Origin: Desulfovulcanus ferrireducens | GTDB lineage: Bacteria > Desulfobacterota > Desulfovibrionia > Desulfovibrionales > Desulfonatronovibrionaceae | Assembly: GCF_018704065.1 (NCBI RefSeq) | Contig: NZ_JAGUQP010000027.1 | Coordinates: 1-42,703 of the forward strand | Length of the DNA stretch: 42,703 nt | Direction: 5' to 3' | Shown: positions 23,719 through 32,916 of the stretch, piece by piece | How positions within the stretch are numbered: position 1 is the stretch's first letter | Layout: every line of letters starts with the position of its first letter | Translations under genes and position numbers: made by a program | Notes under the pieces: generated by a model | Told to the model about the DNA's origin: nothing | The model's database searches: none | What the model saw: the letters and a program-made list of their open reading frames with translations, nothing else

Positions 23719-25986
23719 CTATTCAATCTTTTCCCAGTACCGGCATCCTTTTTCAGGACAGGCAAGATGCTCTCCTCTGGCCTTGGTGGTTTTTTTGACC
23801 AGAATTTTTGACCCGCACTCAGGACACTCTCTCTCCACGGGAAAATCCCAAACAGCATAAGTGCATTCGGGGTATTGGTCGCATCCGTAAAAGATTTTTC
23901 CGCGGCGAGAACTTCTTTCCACTAATTCCCCCGGACAGCCGGGGGCAGGACATGGAACATGGGTGGAAAATGGCTTTGTATAATTGCATTCTGGATAACC
24001 TGTACAGGCAATGAACCGGCTGCCTGTACGCGCTTTTTTTTCCACCAAGTCGCGGCCACATTTTGGACAGGTTCCTACTTTCTTTAATTCTATGGGCTCT
24101 GAAGGGATAATTTGAATTTTGCCTGATTCATCCCGTGTAAAATTGGCTGTATTTTTACACTCCGGATATCCAGAACAGGCCAGAAAGGTTCCGTTTCGAC
24201 CAAAACGAATAAGCATGGTCTGGCCACATTTGCTGCATTTTATATCAGTTTCTTTGCCAGCCTTAACTTCAGCCATTTCTTTTTGGGCTTTTTCCAACGT
24301 AGGGTAAAATTCTTGAGCAAATTTCTGTAAAACATCGACCCAATTCTTATCTCCCAGGGCAATGGTATCCAGGTCTTTCTCCATAGCTGCAGTAAAGCTT
24401 GCATCCATGAGTTTGGGGAAATGTTTGACAAGGAGATCGCACACTACATTACCTAGTTCAGTGGGAACAAACTGCTTTTCCTGCCTGGTTACGTAATCTC
24501 GGTCTGTAAGGGTCGAAATGATGGTGGCATAAGTTGAAGGACGGCCAATGCCCAATTCTTCCAGTTTACGCACCAGGGAAGCCTCTGTAAAGCGGGATGG
24601 AGGTTGGGTAAATTTTTGTTCTTTGGAAAGTTCCAGGAGATTTAAACCTTGGCCTTCTTTCAGTTCAGGTAATTCTTTGTCGGCCTGATTTTCGCCATTA
24701 GCATAATAAATCTTTAAAAAACCCGGGAAAATTTGTCTCTGTCCCTTGGCGCGCCAGAGAGTATTCCCGGCTTTAATGGTCACCACTGTATCCCAGAATC
24801 GGGCTGGAGCCATTTGCGAGGCCATAAACCGTTGCCAGATGAGTCTATATAAACGAAAGTGATCAGCCGGAAGATAGGCTTTGACCATGTCCGGGGTGAG
24901 GCTGGGATCCACTGGGCGGATAGCCTCGTGTGCATCCTGTGCTGCAGCCTTGGTTTTAAAATTTCTTGGCTTTGGCGGGCAGAACTTCTGCCCCAGGTTC
25001 TCCAGGATCCAGGCTCTGGCTGCTTCCTGGGCTTCTTTAGCAATGCGTACAGAATCTGTGCGCATATAGGTAATCAGAGCTGTTGTTCCCATATCCCCCA
25101 GGTCAACACCCTCATACAGTCTCTGAGCTACGGTCATGGTCTTTTTGGCTGAAAAATTTAGTCTGGTGCTGGCTTCCTGTTGCAGTGTGGAAGTAATGAA
25201 AGGGGGCTTTGGTTCTTTTTTCCTTTCTTTTTCCGTGAGCTCTGAAATTACAAACGACGACTTACGGACTTCCTGTTCAAGCTCTTGTGCTTTTTGGGCG
25301 GAAGGAATGTGGGCCTTTTTTTTGTTGATCTTCCAGAGTTCGGCCACAAAGTTTTTCCCTGGGGCCGCTGAAGGCTCTTTATTATTTTCTGCCTCTAGCT
25401 TGGCTTTGAATAGCCAATATTCCTCGGGAACAAATTTTTGCCGTTCCCTTTCTCTGTCCACGATAAGGCGTAACGCCACAGACTGAACTCGACCAGCGGA
25501 TAGACCTCTTTTGACCTTTTTCCATAAGATAGGGGAAATCTTATACCCGACAAGGCGATCCAGAATGCGCCGTGCCTGCTGGGAGTTAAACAGGTTTTCG
25601 TTCAAGGGCCGGGGGTGTTTCAGAGCTTCCTTTACTGCCCTGGCAGTGATTTCGTTGAATTGAATGCGGTTATAATTGGGATTTTTATCTTTGATAAGCT
25701 CAGCTATATGCCAGGCTATGGCTTCACCTTCCCGGTCCGGGTCCGGAGCAAGAAATACCTGGTTGGCCCGTGAAGCTGTTGCACGCAACTTATTGACGAT
25801 TTTTTTCTTGCCAGGAATAATTTCATACTGGGGTTGGAAATTATTGTTTTCATCTACTCCCAGGCTTTTTGTGGGTAGGTCGCGTACATGACCTACTGAT
25901 GCTTCAACCAGATAATCCTGACCCAGAAATTTTTTTATGGTCTTTACCTTTGCCGGCGATTCAACAATGATTAAATCTTTACTCAT
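23719..25986 (-). CDS. topA: DNA topoisomerase I
   Basis: The 755-residue protein starts MSKDLIIVESPAKVKTI (Toprim domain) with the metal site DPDREGEAIAWH. The active tyrosine lies in TALITYMRTDS. GIGRPSTYA and the HEAIRPVD motif are present. Four C-terminal zinc-ribbon repeats follow, each with paired cysteines (CSKCGQ, CPKCGR, CPAPGCPG, CPECGS). It relaxes negative supercoils. ATG 25986 is chosen because the protein family starts there; the in-frame TTG 39 bases upstream has no ribosome site either. Confidence 0.97.
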   Translation of the reverse strand: MSKDLIIVESPAKVKTIKKFLGQDYLVEASVGHVRDLPTKSLGVDENNNFQPQYEIIPGKKKIVNKLRATASRANQVFLAPDPDREGEAIAWHIAELIKDKNPNYNRIQFNEITARAVKEALKHPRPLNENLFNSQQARRILDRLVGYKISPILWKKVKRGLSAGRVQSVALRLIVDRERERQKFVPEEYWLFKAKLEAENNKEPSAAPGKNFVAELWKINKKKAHIPSAQKAQELEQEVRKSSFVISELTEKERKKEPKPPFITSTLQQEASTRLNFSAKKTMTVAQRLYEGVDLGDMGTTALITYMRTDSVRIAKEAQEAARAWILENLGQKFCPPKPRNFKTKAAAQDAHEAIRPVDPSLTPDMVKAYLPADHFRLYRLIWQRFMASQMAPARFWDTVVTIKAGNTLWRAKGQRQIFPGFLKIYYANGENQADKELPELKEGQGLNLLELSKEQKFTQPPSRFTEASLVRKLEELGIGRPSTYATIISTLTDRDYVTRQEKQFVPTELGNVVCDLLVKHFPKLMDASFTAAMEKDLDTIALGDKNWVDVLQKFAQEFYPTLEKAQKEMAEVKAGKETDIKCSKCGQTMLIRFGRNGTFLACSGYPECKNTANFTRDESGKIQIIPSEPIELKKVGTCPKCGRDLVEKKARTGSRFIACTGYPECNYTKPFSTHVPCPAPGCPGELVERSSRRGKIFYGCDQYPECTYAVWDFPVERECPECGSKILVKKTTKARGEHLACPEKGCRYWEKIE

Positions 25987-26045
25987 AATAGGGCGGCTAT
26001 ATCCAGATGGTGTGGTATTTTGCAAGTAGAAAAATGATCAAAAAT

Positions 26046-26076
26046 AAAAAAGTGAGGCTAATGGCCTCACTTTTTT
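26046..26076 (-). terminator. Intrinsic terminator after mucR-like gene
   Basis: A stem AAGTGAGGC/GGCCTCACTT around a TAAT loop is flanked by A and T runs, so it can terminate in both directions. It lies 31 bases beyond the MucR-like stop and ahead of topA on the same strand. Confidence 0.8.
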
Positions 26077-26106
26077 GTAACAAAATTGGCTTGTGGTTTA
26101 ATTAAT

Positions 26107-26496
26107 CTATTTCTTTTTTCTCTTTTCCCATAACCTCATGTCTTGCATTTTTTTTCTTCTTTCTCTAGCCAAACCTTTGGCAACCAAAGAAGTGTTCTTT
26201 TTATAACCCCATTTTTCTTTGTATTCTTCTGGGGTTAGTTCGTGGGAAGCAAGGTGTTTTTTGGTCAATACTTTAAAGGACTTTCCACATTCCAGACAGA
26301 CAATACTTTTTTCACGAATGGCTTTCTTTGGGTCAACAGCGGGTTTTGTGGCTTCTTGTTTTTGTTCTCCTTCTGCCACGTTTCGGATACCTTCGGCAAG
26401 TGTTCTAACCATAGAAGTAATTTCGTCTTCGGTCATATTACGTACACTTGCCTGAGCTTTAACAATTTCTAGCGCTTGTTTTAAATACTCTTCCAT
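26107..26496 (-). CDS. MucR/Ros-family transcriptional regulator
   Basis: The 129-residue protein has an N-terminal helical oligomerisation region and a C2H2-type finger with C67, C70, H81 and H85, then the family motif ASHELTPEEYKEKWGY and a basic tail ending KRKKK. MucR/Ros proteins bind AT-rich DNA and act like H-NS as repressors, often of their own gene. GGAGG about 10 bases before the ATG is the ribosome site. An extremely AT-rich 460-base spacer follows upstream. Confidence 0.88.
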   Translation of the reverse strand: MEEYLKQALEIVKAQASVRNMTEDEITSMVRTLAEGIRNVAEGEQKQEATKPAVDPKKAIREKSIVCLECGKSFKVLTKKHLASHELTPEEYKEKWGYKKNTSLVAKGLARERRKKMQDMRLWEKRKKK

Positions 26497-26958
26497 TTTT
26501 ACTAACCTCCAATGTTTTATTAATTTAAAAAAAAAGATATATGAGCAATATAACTTTATTAAACACAGAGTTTTTTTTTGTCAATAAGAAAAGAAAATCT
26601 TTCAGGTTTTGATTATTGTTTAGAACCTTTTTTTTTCTATAAACATATTTGTAAAAAAATGTAAAGATAAGCAATTTTTTCATATCTCTTTAAAACCCGA
26701 AGGTTTATTTTTGACCTCATTAAAAATATGTTTGCTTTCTATAAAAAGCGTACCTGTTTTTTGTATGATTGTTATTATTTAATATTATTTTAAAAAAGGT
26801 GTTTTTTGGAAAAATAGGATGTTGATCTATAGCAACATGGATAGTGGCTGTTTTATGTGTAAGCTATTTAATTATAATTGTTTTTTTTTATTGCCTGGTA
26901 ACTGTAAAGTCGATAGCTTTATTCTTAGCAGGGGTAACTAAAAGATAAGGAGATACTT
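26497..26958. other. Very AT-rich divergent spacer between the mucR-like gene and the 163-aa gene
   Basis: These 462 bases contain many A and T runs and almost no GC-rich words. No gene is supported. The composition is what a MucR-type or H-NS-like protein would bind, so autoregulation and control of the 163-aa gene are plausible. AAGGAG at about 26946 serves that gene. Confidence 0.5.
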
Positions 26959-27450
26959 ATGGAGAACAAGATTCAAAGTGCAGTAAAAGAGGTCTCGAAA
27001 CCTTTTAAATTCGAGCATTGGCTGAGGTTTTATTTTGTTCATCAAGCTGGAGAAGATCTGGTTATTTTTTTAAGTCCCGAGCATGTTCAGAAATTAAAGG
27101 AGAAATACGGTCAGCTGTCTAGATTGGCCGAAGAGTTAAATGGTAAGGTAATATCTCCGCAGCTTTCACAACAGACTATTGTTCAATATATTCAGCAAGT
27201 TTACGATGGCACTAAATACGAGGTAGGGTTTATTCCCAGGGTTTTGGATAGCTTGGAATTTAATACTGAAATACATGGCTTTAATATTTGGGTTTCCTTA
27301 CACGAAGAACAGCTGGATAAGAAGGTGCTTGATTTTGATACGTGGTTGGAAATTTATGATGAGTGGAAAAAAACAGAAAATGCTCAGAAGATAATTATGT
27401 CTTTGAAAGTTAATGGGATGCAAAATGTCGGCTCAAATAAGCTAAATTAG
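26959..27450 (+). CDS. Unknown 163-aa soluble protein
   Basis: I do not recognise this protein. It has 163 residues, no signal peptide and no membrane segment, and is fairly rich in aromatic, Glu and Lys residues. It begins MENKIQSAVKEVSKPFKF and has helical stretches such as VQKLKEKYGQLSRLAEELNG. The reading frame is credible: AAGGAG eight bases ahead, normal codon use and no overlap. It is transcribed away from the MucR-like gene across an AT-rich spacer, making it a possible MucR target, and converges with a lipoprotein gene 13 bases away. Confidence 0.6.
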   Translation: MENKIQSAVKEVSKPFKFEHWLRFYFVHQAGEDLVIFLSPEHVQKLKEKYGQLSRLAEELNGKVISPQLSQQTIVQYIQQVYDGTKYEVGFIPRVLDSLEFNTEIHGFNIWVSLHEEQLDKKVLDFDTWLEIYDEWKKTENAQKIIMSLKVNGMQNVGSNKLN

Positions 27451-27463
27451 GCCTTTAATAAAA

Positions 27464-27973
27464 CTACCTCGTTAGCGCCCCCTGGCTGGCATAAAAGACT
27501 CTAGTCTCTTCTCCTGTCAGGGGGCGGTCAGTTACTTTGACAAACTGGTGGGGGGTTAGTTGCATACTGTAGCCAAAAGTGACGAACAAGGGGCCTGCCG
27601 AGGGGAGTTTCTCCGGCTGGAGCTGAAACTCGAATTGTACTCCTTTGAGGTAATCTAATTTGCTTGGTAGATAGACTTTAAGATCTTTGGCCACCACATG
27701 TCCATTTATATCACTTAAATAGGCAGAGAACCATAGGTCTTGAATCCACTCTGCCCAAGCGGGAATAACTTCTTTTTTGGGATAGGCAACCCCTTTGATA
27801 TTATAGGAGTTGTCTATAAAAAAAGTCTTATACTCGAAGGTCCAAAAACGCATATCCAATGTTTGGCTGGTATTTAATGACCAGGGGTTTTTGCTCAAAT
27901 GTTTTACGCTCAAATGCGTACAACCGAGGAAGAACAGTAGAGGGAGTAAAGCTAAAAGATATTTTTTCATCAT
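27464..27973 (-). CDS. Putative lipoprotein of unknown function
   Basis: The 169-residue protein starts with a signal peptide MMKKYLLALLPLLFFLGC; the lipobox is LFFLGC with the lipid cysteine at residue 18. The mature part is not recognised; it has a beta-rich look (MRFWTFEYKTFF, VQFEFQLQPEKLP). ATG 27973 follows the stop of the YkgJ-like gene by four bases. A longer frame starting at 28012 would put an unlikely polar extension before the signal. It is the last gene of a run that starts at the liv operon. Confidence 0.65.
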   Translation of the reverse strand: MMKKYLLALLPLLFFLGCTHLSVKHLSKNPWSLNTSQTLDMRFWTFEYKTFFIDNSYNIKGVAYPKKEVIPAWAEWIQDLWFSAYLSDINGHVVAKDLKVYLPSKLDYLKGVQFEFQLQPEKLPSAGPLFVTFGYSMQLTPHQFVKVTDRPLTGEETRVFYASQGALTR

Positions 27974-27977
27974 TAGC

Positions 27978-28589
27978 TTATCTTGCGACAAGTTTTGGCG
28001 GCCCGAGTACAATCATCTCGGCCAGCGTTAAATTTACTTTAGGCATGTTTTTGATTTTGGGCCCGACAAAAGCCATTTCCAAGTGAGCCAATTGTGTGTA
28101 GAAGTTTGTCCGGTCCAAAACCGGATAGTCTTGCAAAGAACTACACAATTCCTGGCAACGGTAACAACCTGGGAAAGAGAGCGTTTGGTTGTCAGGTCTG
28201 GTCAAAGAGTTGGGTACGCCATGCATCCGGCAGATCATTAATCGATATTTATACAGGACGCATAGGCCATCTTCATTAACAGGGCACATAATGTCTGGTC
28301 TTATGCCCTTGTTGAGATTTTCTTTGGCTTTTTGGACATAATTTTTGGCCCGCTCAATAATTCTATCCTTCAGGTCGTGAGGACAGGCGTTCAACCCTTT
28401 CCAGAAATAGGCCCATTCTAGATAGGTGTGATGCTGAAAAAAGCTAGAACAGCAGTTATCCGGACATTCCTGGCATGTAAGGCCAATCTTTTCAGCGCAT
28501 TTTTTATAAACTTCCTCCATTTGAGCATAGAGTTGTTCTAATCTATTGAAGGCGATTTTAGGCAGAATTTTTTTTATTTTTTTAGCCAT
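27978..28589 (-). CDS. YkgJ-family cysteine-cluster protein
   Basis: The 203-residue protein has a CxxC-x3-CC cluster (CQECPDNCC, about 39-47) and further cysteines at CPVNEDGLC, ICRMHG and CYRCQELC. This is the pattern of the YkgJ family, which binds zinc or an iron-sulfur cluster; its biochemical role is unknown. It overlaps the kinase gene upstream by 16 bases and runs into the lipoprotein gene. Confidence 0.75.
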   Translation of the reverse strand: MAKKIKKILPKIAFNRLEQLYAQMEEVYKKCAEKIGLTCQECPDNCCSSFFQHHTYLEWAYFWKGLNACPHDLKDRIIERAKNYVQKAKENLNKGIRPDIMCPVNEDGLCVLYKYRLMICRMHGVPNSLTRPDNQTLSFPGCYRCQELCSSLQDYPVLDRTNFYTQLAHLEMAFVGPKIKNMPKVNLTLAEMIVLGPPKLVAR

Positions 28590-29104
28590 TGTTCAATTAG
28601 TTGCACACATTCCTGAGGCGAATTCTGATCGGTACTGACTACAAAATCAGCATATTGTTCATATAGCGGTTTTCTTTGCAGGTAAATGTCTTCCAGGGTT
28701 TGTCCTTTGTCCATAGCCAGGCCACGGGTGGAGACATTCTGTACTCGTTTTAGTATGGTTTGCAGATCTGCATGCAGATATATGATTGGACCCAGACTTT
28801 TTAAAAAGTCCATGGCGGGTGCGCTGTAAACTACACTGCCGCCGGTAGAGATAACACACCGGTTGAGTCTAAGGTCCAAAACTACCTTTTCTTCGGCCTG
28901 AAGGAATCCCTTAAGCCCCAGATGATCGCGAATGGATTGCAGATTTGTTCCCCACCATGCTTCCAGGAGCCAGTCTGTGTCAACATGTGCCCAGGACAAA
29001 CTCTGGCTGAGTAGCTTGCCCAGGGTTGATTTTCCTGAACCAGCCATGCCTATCAAGGCGATGCATGGCCTTTTCCGGACATAAAAGGACGATTTTGAAC
29101 TCAT
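28574..29104 (-). CDS. Shikimate-kinase-like protein, probable homoserine kinase
   Basis: The 176-residue P-loop kinase of the shikimate kinase fold has Walker A GMAGSGKS (19-26), DTD at 42-44, lid arginine R127 (TRGLAM) and R144 (LQRKPLYEQYA). Two shikimate-binding features are altered: the FR of the FRxxE motif is F67-L68, and the GGG loop is GGS (88-90). From memory, shikimate-kinase-like proteins in Desulfovibrio have been genetically linked to homoserine phosphorylation in threonine synthesis. The position 10 bases after livF suits an amino-acid role. Shikimate kinase remains possible because no other copy can be checked here. Confidence 0.6.
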   Translation of the reverse strand: MSSKSSFYVRKRPCIALIGMAGSGKSTLGKLLSQSLSWAHVDTDWLLEAWWGTNLQSIRDHLGLKGFLQAEEKVVLDLRLNRCVISTGGSVVYSAPAMDFLKSLGPIIYLHADLQTILKRVQNVSTRGLAMDKGQTLEDIYLQRKPLYEQYADFVVSTDQNSPQECVQLIEQWLKK

Positions 29105-29114
29105 GAAAAATGGT

Positions 29115-29840
29115 CTAGCCTCCCAGATAAGCCTTTTTGATATCTGGGTTTTCCATTAATTCCTGAGAAGTGCCCTGCATAACTATTTCGCCGGTATCAA
29201 GGACATAACCCCTATGGGCAAAGTTCAAAGCCACCCGGGCATTCTGTTCAATGAGCAAAATGGTCATGCCTTGCCTGTTTAGTTCTTTTAAAGCCCTGAA
29301 CATATCGTACATTAAAAGAGGTGCCAGACCCATAGATGGTTCATCAAGGAGAATAAAGTTAGCTCCTGTCATCAGGGCACGACCCACGGCGAGCATTTGC
29401 TGCTCACCTCCGCTTAGTGACTCGCTACGCTGCTTGCGCCGCTCATAGAGCCGGGGAAACAGATCATAGACCCGTTTGAAATCATTTTTGATGTTTGGGT
29501 CATTTTTACGAGCATAAGTTGCCAGGACCAAATTTTCTTCCACGGTCAAGTTCCCAAAAATATGTCTGCCTTCCGGAGCCAGCGCAATTTTTAATTTATG
29601 AACCACATCATGAGGTTCTACTTTGAGGATTGATTCGCCCTTGTATAAGATATCCCCTTTGGTCACTTTTGGTCCTTCAGGCGGGGGAACGCGAGTAATG
29701 GTGTGCAAGGTGGTAGTTTTGCCTGCACCATTAGCTCCGATGAGGGTAACAATTTCACCTTCATTTACATGAAAAGAAATACCATGCAGGGCCTCAATAT
29801 TTCCATATTTGACGTGTAGCTCTTTAATTTCGAGTAACAT
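29115..29840 (-). CDS. livF: Branched-chain amino-acid ABC transporter ATPase LivF
   Basis: The 241-residue ATPase has Walker A GANGAGKTT, signature LSGGEQQMLAVGRALM, Walker B ILLDEPSMGL and switch histidine region LIEQNA. The short form and the phrase MGLAPLLM are typical of LivF. Its ATG overlaps the livG stop (TAATG), indicating coupled translation. It works with LivG, LivH and LivM in the inner membrane. Confidence 0.95.
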   Translation of the reverse strand: MLLEIKELHVKYGNIEALHGISFHVNEGEIVTLIGANGAGKTTTLHTITRVPPPEGPKVTKGDILYKGESILKVEPHDVVHKLKIALAPEGRHIFGNLTVEENLVLATYARKNDPNIKNDFKRVYDLFPRLYERRKQRSESLSGGEQQMLAVGRALMTGANFILLDEPSMGLAPLLMYDMFRALKELNRQGMTILLIEQNARVALNFAHRGYVLDTGEIVMQGTSQELMENPDIKKAYLGG

Positions 29841-30607
29841 TAGATTGTCTCATCTCCCAAATAGGCTTTGATTACTTGTGGATTGTTCTGAATTTCCTCT
29901 GGGGTACCTTCGGCAATAGTGGCCCCAAAGTCGATTACCTTTAGCCAGGAGCAGAGGGTCATGACCACTGTCATCTGGTGTTCAATCATCCAGATGGTGA
30001 TCTTAAATTCTTCATGGATCCACTTAATCAGTCGGATCAGGTCCTTGACATCAGCAGAATTCAAACCTGCAGCCGGCTCGTCTAAAAGCAAGAGATCCGG
30101 TTTGATAGACAGAGCTCTTGCAATTTCCACTTTTCTTTGCATCCCATAAGGCAGGTTTTTAGGCTTTTCATGGATATATTTTTTCAGGTCAAGTGCTTCC
30201 AGGATATCCACTGCTGTATCCAGGATGCGTTTTTCATTTTCCATGTATCTTCTGGTGCGCAGGATAGAGTCAAATAAACTATAACCGAGATTATAATGTT
30301 GAGAGATACGGATATTGTCTAAAACAGTCATTTCATGCCAGAGGCGGATGTTTTGAAAGGTTCTGGCAATACCTAATGCTGTAACCTGATGCGGTTTTAG
30401 GCCGGCAATATTTTTTCCTTTGAATATAATTTTTCCTTTTGTCGGCTTATAAAATCCGCTGACCAGATTGAAGACAGTGGTTTTACCTGCTCCGTTAGGG
30501 CCAATGAGCCCCATTAATTCACCGCCTTCAAAGCGGATGTTAAAGTCTGAAAGAGCGCATAATCCCCCAAAGTACTGGGTTAGGCCATGTATTTCCAATA
30601 AGGACAT
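29840..30607 (-). CDS. livG: Branched-chain amino-acid ABC transporter ATPase LivG
   Basis: The 255-residue ATPase has Walker A GPNGAGKTT, the LivG-type phrase GIARTFQNIRLW, LPYGMQRKVEIARAL in place of the signature, and Walker B LLLLDEPAAGLN. ATG 30607 is chosen because GGAG lies six bases ahead; an in-frame TTG at 30619 overlaps it. It is 13 bases from the livM stop. Confidence 0.95.
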   Translation of the reverse strand: MSLLEIHGLTQYFGGLCALSDFNIRFEGGELMGLIGPNGAGKTTVFNLVSGFYKPTKGKIIFKGKNIAGLKPHQVTALGIARTFQNIRLWHEMTVLDNIRISQHYNLGYSLFDSILRTRRYMENEKRILDTAVDILEALDLKKYIHEKPKNLPYGMQRKVEIARALSIKPDLLLLDEPAAGLNSADVKDLIRLIKWIHEEFKITIWMIEHQMTVVMTLCSWLKVIDFGATIAEGTPEEIQNNPQVIKAYLGDETI

Positions 30608-30620
30608 AATGTTCTCCAAC

Positions 30621-31634
30621 CTATTTGAACTTATATAATTTTCTAAGACCTGGAAAAATGTCTGATAGCTCTTTGTTGCCCATTATTCCTTCAGGACGGA
30701 ATTGCATGAGGATAATGAGGAGAAGAGGGACAACTATCCACTTGATGATTTGCAAAGGGCGTAAAAGTTCCAGAAGAAGAGTGAAAGCAATTGCCGAAAG
30801 GACTGAGCCGGATAATGATCCCATTCCTCCGAGATAGACCATGACCAGGGCTTCTGTTGACTTGAGTATGCCAAAAGAACTTGGATTTACATAGCCCAGG
30901 ACATGGGCGAACAGTGCCCCGGCCACGCCGGCCAGACCTGAAGAAATCATAAAGGCTATCAACTTCATTTTGTTGGTATTCACACTCATAATTTCAGCGG
31001 CTACTTCATCTTGGTGAATAGCAACTATCCCTTTCCCCAGAGTAGATGAAACAAAGCGGCGGATCATCCAGATTGACAGAACGGTAAAAATGAAGACCCA
31101 GATGATCATCCAGGGAAGGAAAACCACATCTTCCATGGCAAAAATAGTATTTTTCATCCCCATAAATCCTCTGGCTCCACCAATGCTGTCCAGATTGATG
31201 ATGGTGGTGATGATTATATAGTTGGCCGCTATGGTGATGATAGCCAGGTAGTCACCCCTGGTTTTAAAGGAGGGAATTGCTATCAAAAGTCCAGCCAGTG
31301 CAGCTACTATAAATGCGACGACTAAAATTAAAGGAAAACCTAAAATGGCGTATTCAGGTGAAAGTAATGGCGGGCCAAAGACCCTGTCTTGAGCGAATAG
31401 GAGAACGCTTAATACAGAAGCCACATAGGCCCCGACAGCCATGAATCCAGCATGGCCACAAGAGAATTCTCCCATATATCCATTTACTAAATTTAAGCTG
31501 CTGGCATAAATAATATTTATACCCATAAACATTAAAACAGACTGGGTATATAAATCTATTAATTCATAGTAGGATAGGCCAACAAGTAGGCCGAACAAAA
31601 GAAGCAAAGTCAAAGGAACTGTAAATCTTCGCAT
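30621..31634 (-). CDS. livM: Branched-chain amino-acid ABC transporter permease LivM
   Basis: The 337-residue permease has about nine to ten membrane segments and LivM landmarks: NLVNGYMGEFSCGHAGFMAVGAY, FKTRGDYLAIITIAAN (EAA-like coupling region) and the C-terminal LRPEG-like phrase FRPEGIMG. ATG 31634 is chosen because AAAGGA lies six bases ahead. An ATG at 31670 would add 12 polar residues. livH lies 140 bases upstream. Confidence 0.93.
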   Translation of the reverse strand: MRRFTVPLTLLLLFGLLVGLSYYELIDLYTQSVLMFMGINIIYASSLNLVNGYMGEFSCGHAGFMAVGAYVASVLSVLLFAQDRVFGPPLLSPEYAILGFPLILVVAFIVAALAGLLIAIPSFKTRGDYLAIITIAANYIIITTIINLDSIGGARGFMGMKNTIFAMEDVVFLPWMIIWVFIFTVLSIWMIRRFVSSTLGKGIVAIHQDEVAAEIMSVNTNKMKLIAFMISSGLAGVAGALFAHVLGYVNPSSFGILKSTEALVMVYLGGMGSLSGSVLSAIAFTLLLELLRPLQIIKWIVVPLLLIILMQFRPEGIMGNKELSDIFPGLRKLYKFK

Positions 31635-31736
31635 ACTTATCCTTTGTGTTGTTCCTGCAATCACGCCCATGGCGAAATTGCAGAGGGTTTTAAGTTATTT
31701 TAGTAGATTGTAAGGGTCTATATATTGCCAAAATAA

Positions 31737-31812
31737 GAGAAACTGTTTTTTGGATACGCGTCTGTTTCTCAGACTTTTTTAAACCAAATATAGAGTCTAC
31801 AGTTTAGGCTCT
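31737..31812 (-). repeat. livH-livM spacer with hairpin and a decayed repeat end
   Basis: GAGAAAC at 31737-31743 pairs with GTTTCTC about 31764-31770. At 31792-31812, agagtct-acagtttaggctct looks like a decayed short copy of the intergenic palindrome, touching the livH stop. Either could reduce read-through from livH to livM. Confidence 0.3.
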
Positions 31813-32741
31813 TAAATTTTTGTTGTTTTTGCTACGCCGAATAGCCCTGTGGGCTTAATAGAGAGAATCAATAACAGTATACTAAAGGCTATTAGATCTC
31901 TAAACGTAGATGGGAAAAAAGCCACAACCAGAATTTCCACAAATCCGAGGATGTATCCTCCGACAAAGGCCCCGCGTATATCACCGATTCCTCCGACAAC
32001 AGCGGCAATAAAGGCCTTCCAGCCTATAATGGCTCCCATGTATGGGTCTAAAATGGGATAGGACATGGCGAATAACAATCCGGCTAAACCAGCCATGGAA
32101 GAACCTAGAATAAAAGTAAAAACAATAATGGTATCTATGGGTATCCCCATTAAGGGGACAGCAAATTTATCATAGGAGATGGCCCGCATGGCCATTCCGA
32201 TTTTTGTTTTGGTAACGATAAAATGCAAAAGGCCAAATACCAGAAAGGCAGAAATTATTACGGCAATTTTTAGGTTGGTCACACTGATGGAACCGAACGT
32301 GTACACTACTTTGTCAATGAGTTCAGGAAACTTGCGTCGACTAGCGCCTAAAAGGGCCAGGTTGCCGTTTTCCAGAATCAATCCGCACATGAGTGCGGTG
32401 ATGACTACGTACAGTCGGTTGGCTCCTTTTCGGCGTAAAGGGCGATAAGCGACTCTTTCAATGAACACGCCCACGCAGGCAGTGAGAACCATGGTCAGTG
32501 GGATAGTCAGTGCCAGGACTGCCCACTTGGGCAGGGCCAGTGGCAGACCAAATGAATATTGGCCCAGGAAGAAAGTGGCCACAAAAAAAGCAATATAAGC
32601 ACCAACCATGAAAATATCGCCATGGGCAAAATTAATGAGTAGGAGTACTCCATAAACCAGACAATAACCCAAAGCTATTAATGAGTAATAACTGCCCCAT
32701 TGTAAGGCATTGAAAATGTTTTGTATAATACTTTCGAACAC
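31812..32741 (-). CDS. livH: Branched-chain amino-acid ABC transporter permease LivH
   Basis: The 309-residue permease starts at GTG 32741 with GAGGT about seven bases ahead. LivH landmarks are LLLINFAHGDIFMVGAYIAFF, ERVAYRPLRRKGANRL and GAIIGWKAFIAAVVGGIGDIRGAFVGG. About eight membrane segments. It forms the channel with LivM. Confidence 0.95.
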   Translation of the reverse strand: MFESIIQNIFNALQWGSYYSLIALGYCLVYGVLLLINFAHGDIFMVGAYIAFFVATFFLGQYSFGLPLALPKWAVLALTIPLTMVLTACVGVFIERVAYRPLRRKGANRLYVVITALMCGLILENGNLALLGASRRKFPELIDKVVYTFGSISVTNLKIAVIISAFLVFGLLHFIVTKTKIGMAMRAISYDKFAVPLMGIPIDTIIVFTFILGSSMAGLAGLLFAMSYPILDPYMGAIIGWKAFIAAVVGGIGDIRGAFVGGYILGFVEILVVAFFPSTFRDLIAFSILLLILSIKPTGLFGVAKTTKI

Positions 32742-32818
32742 CAGATTACCTCATTGGTCATGTGTTTTGAGTTCTGTGTTTTATGATTGAAAATTTGCAG
32801 TTCATTTCGATAAAAATT

Positions 32819-32907
32819 ATTTCCTGCGCAGGATAATATGCGCAGGAAGTAAAAATTCTAAAATCATAAAAAGACAAAGCGTGAAGTAAACCCTCACGCT
32901 TTGTCTA
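32819..32907 (-). terminator. Double hairpin between livK and livH
   Basis: Downstream of livK on the minus strand, a 12-bp stem GACAAAGCGTGA/TCACGCTTTGTC (32874-32907) is followed by a T-run. A second stem, TTCCTGCGCA/TGCGCAGGAA, lies at about 32820-32848. This is a typical attenuator that gives more binding protein than permease. Confidence 0.8.
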
Positions 32908-32916
32908 GCTAGTTTG

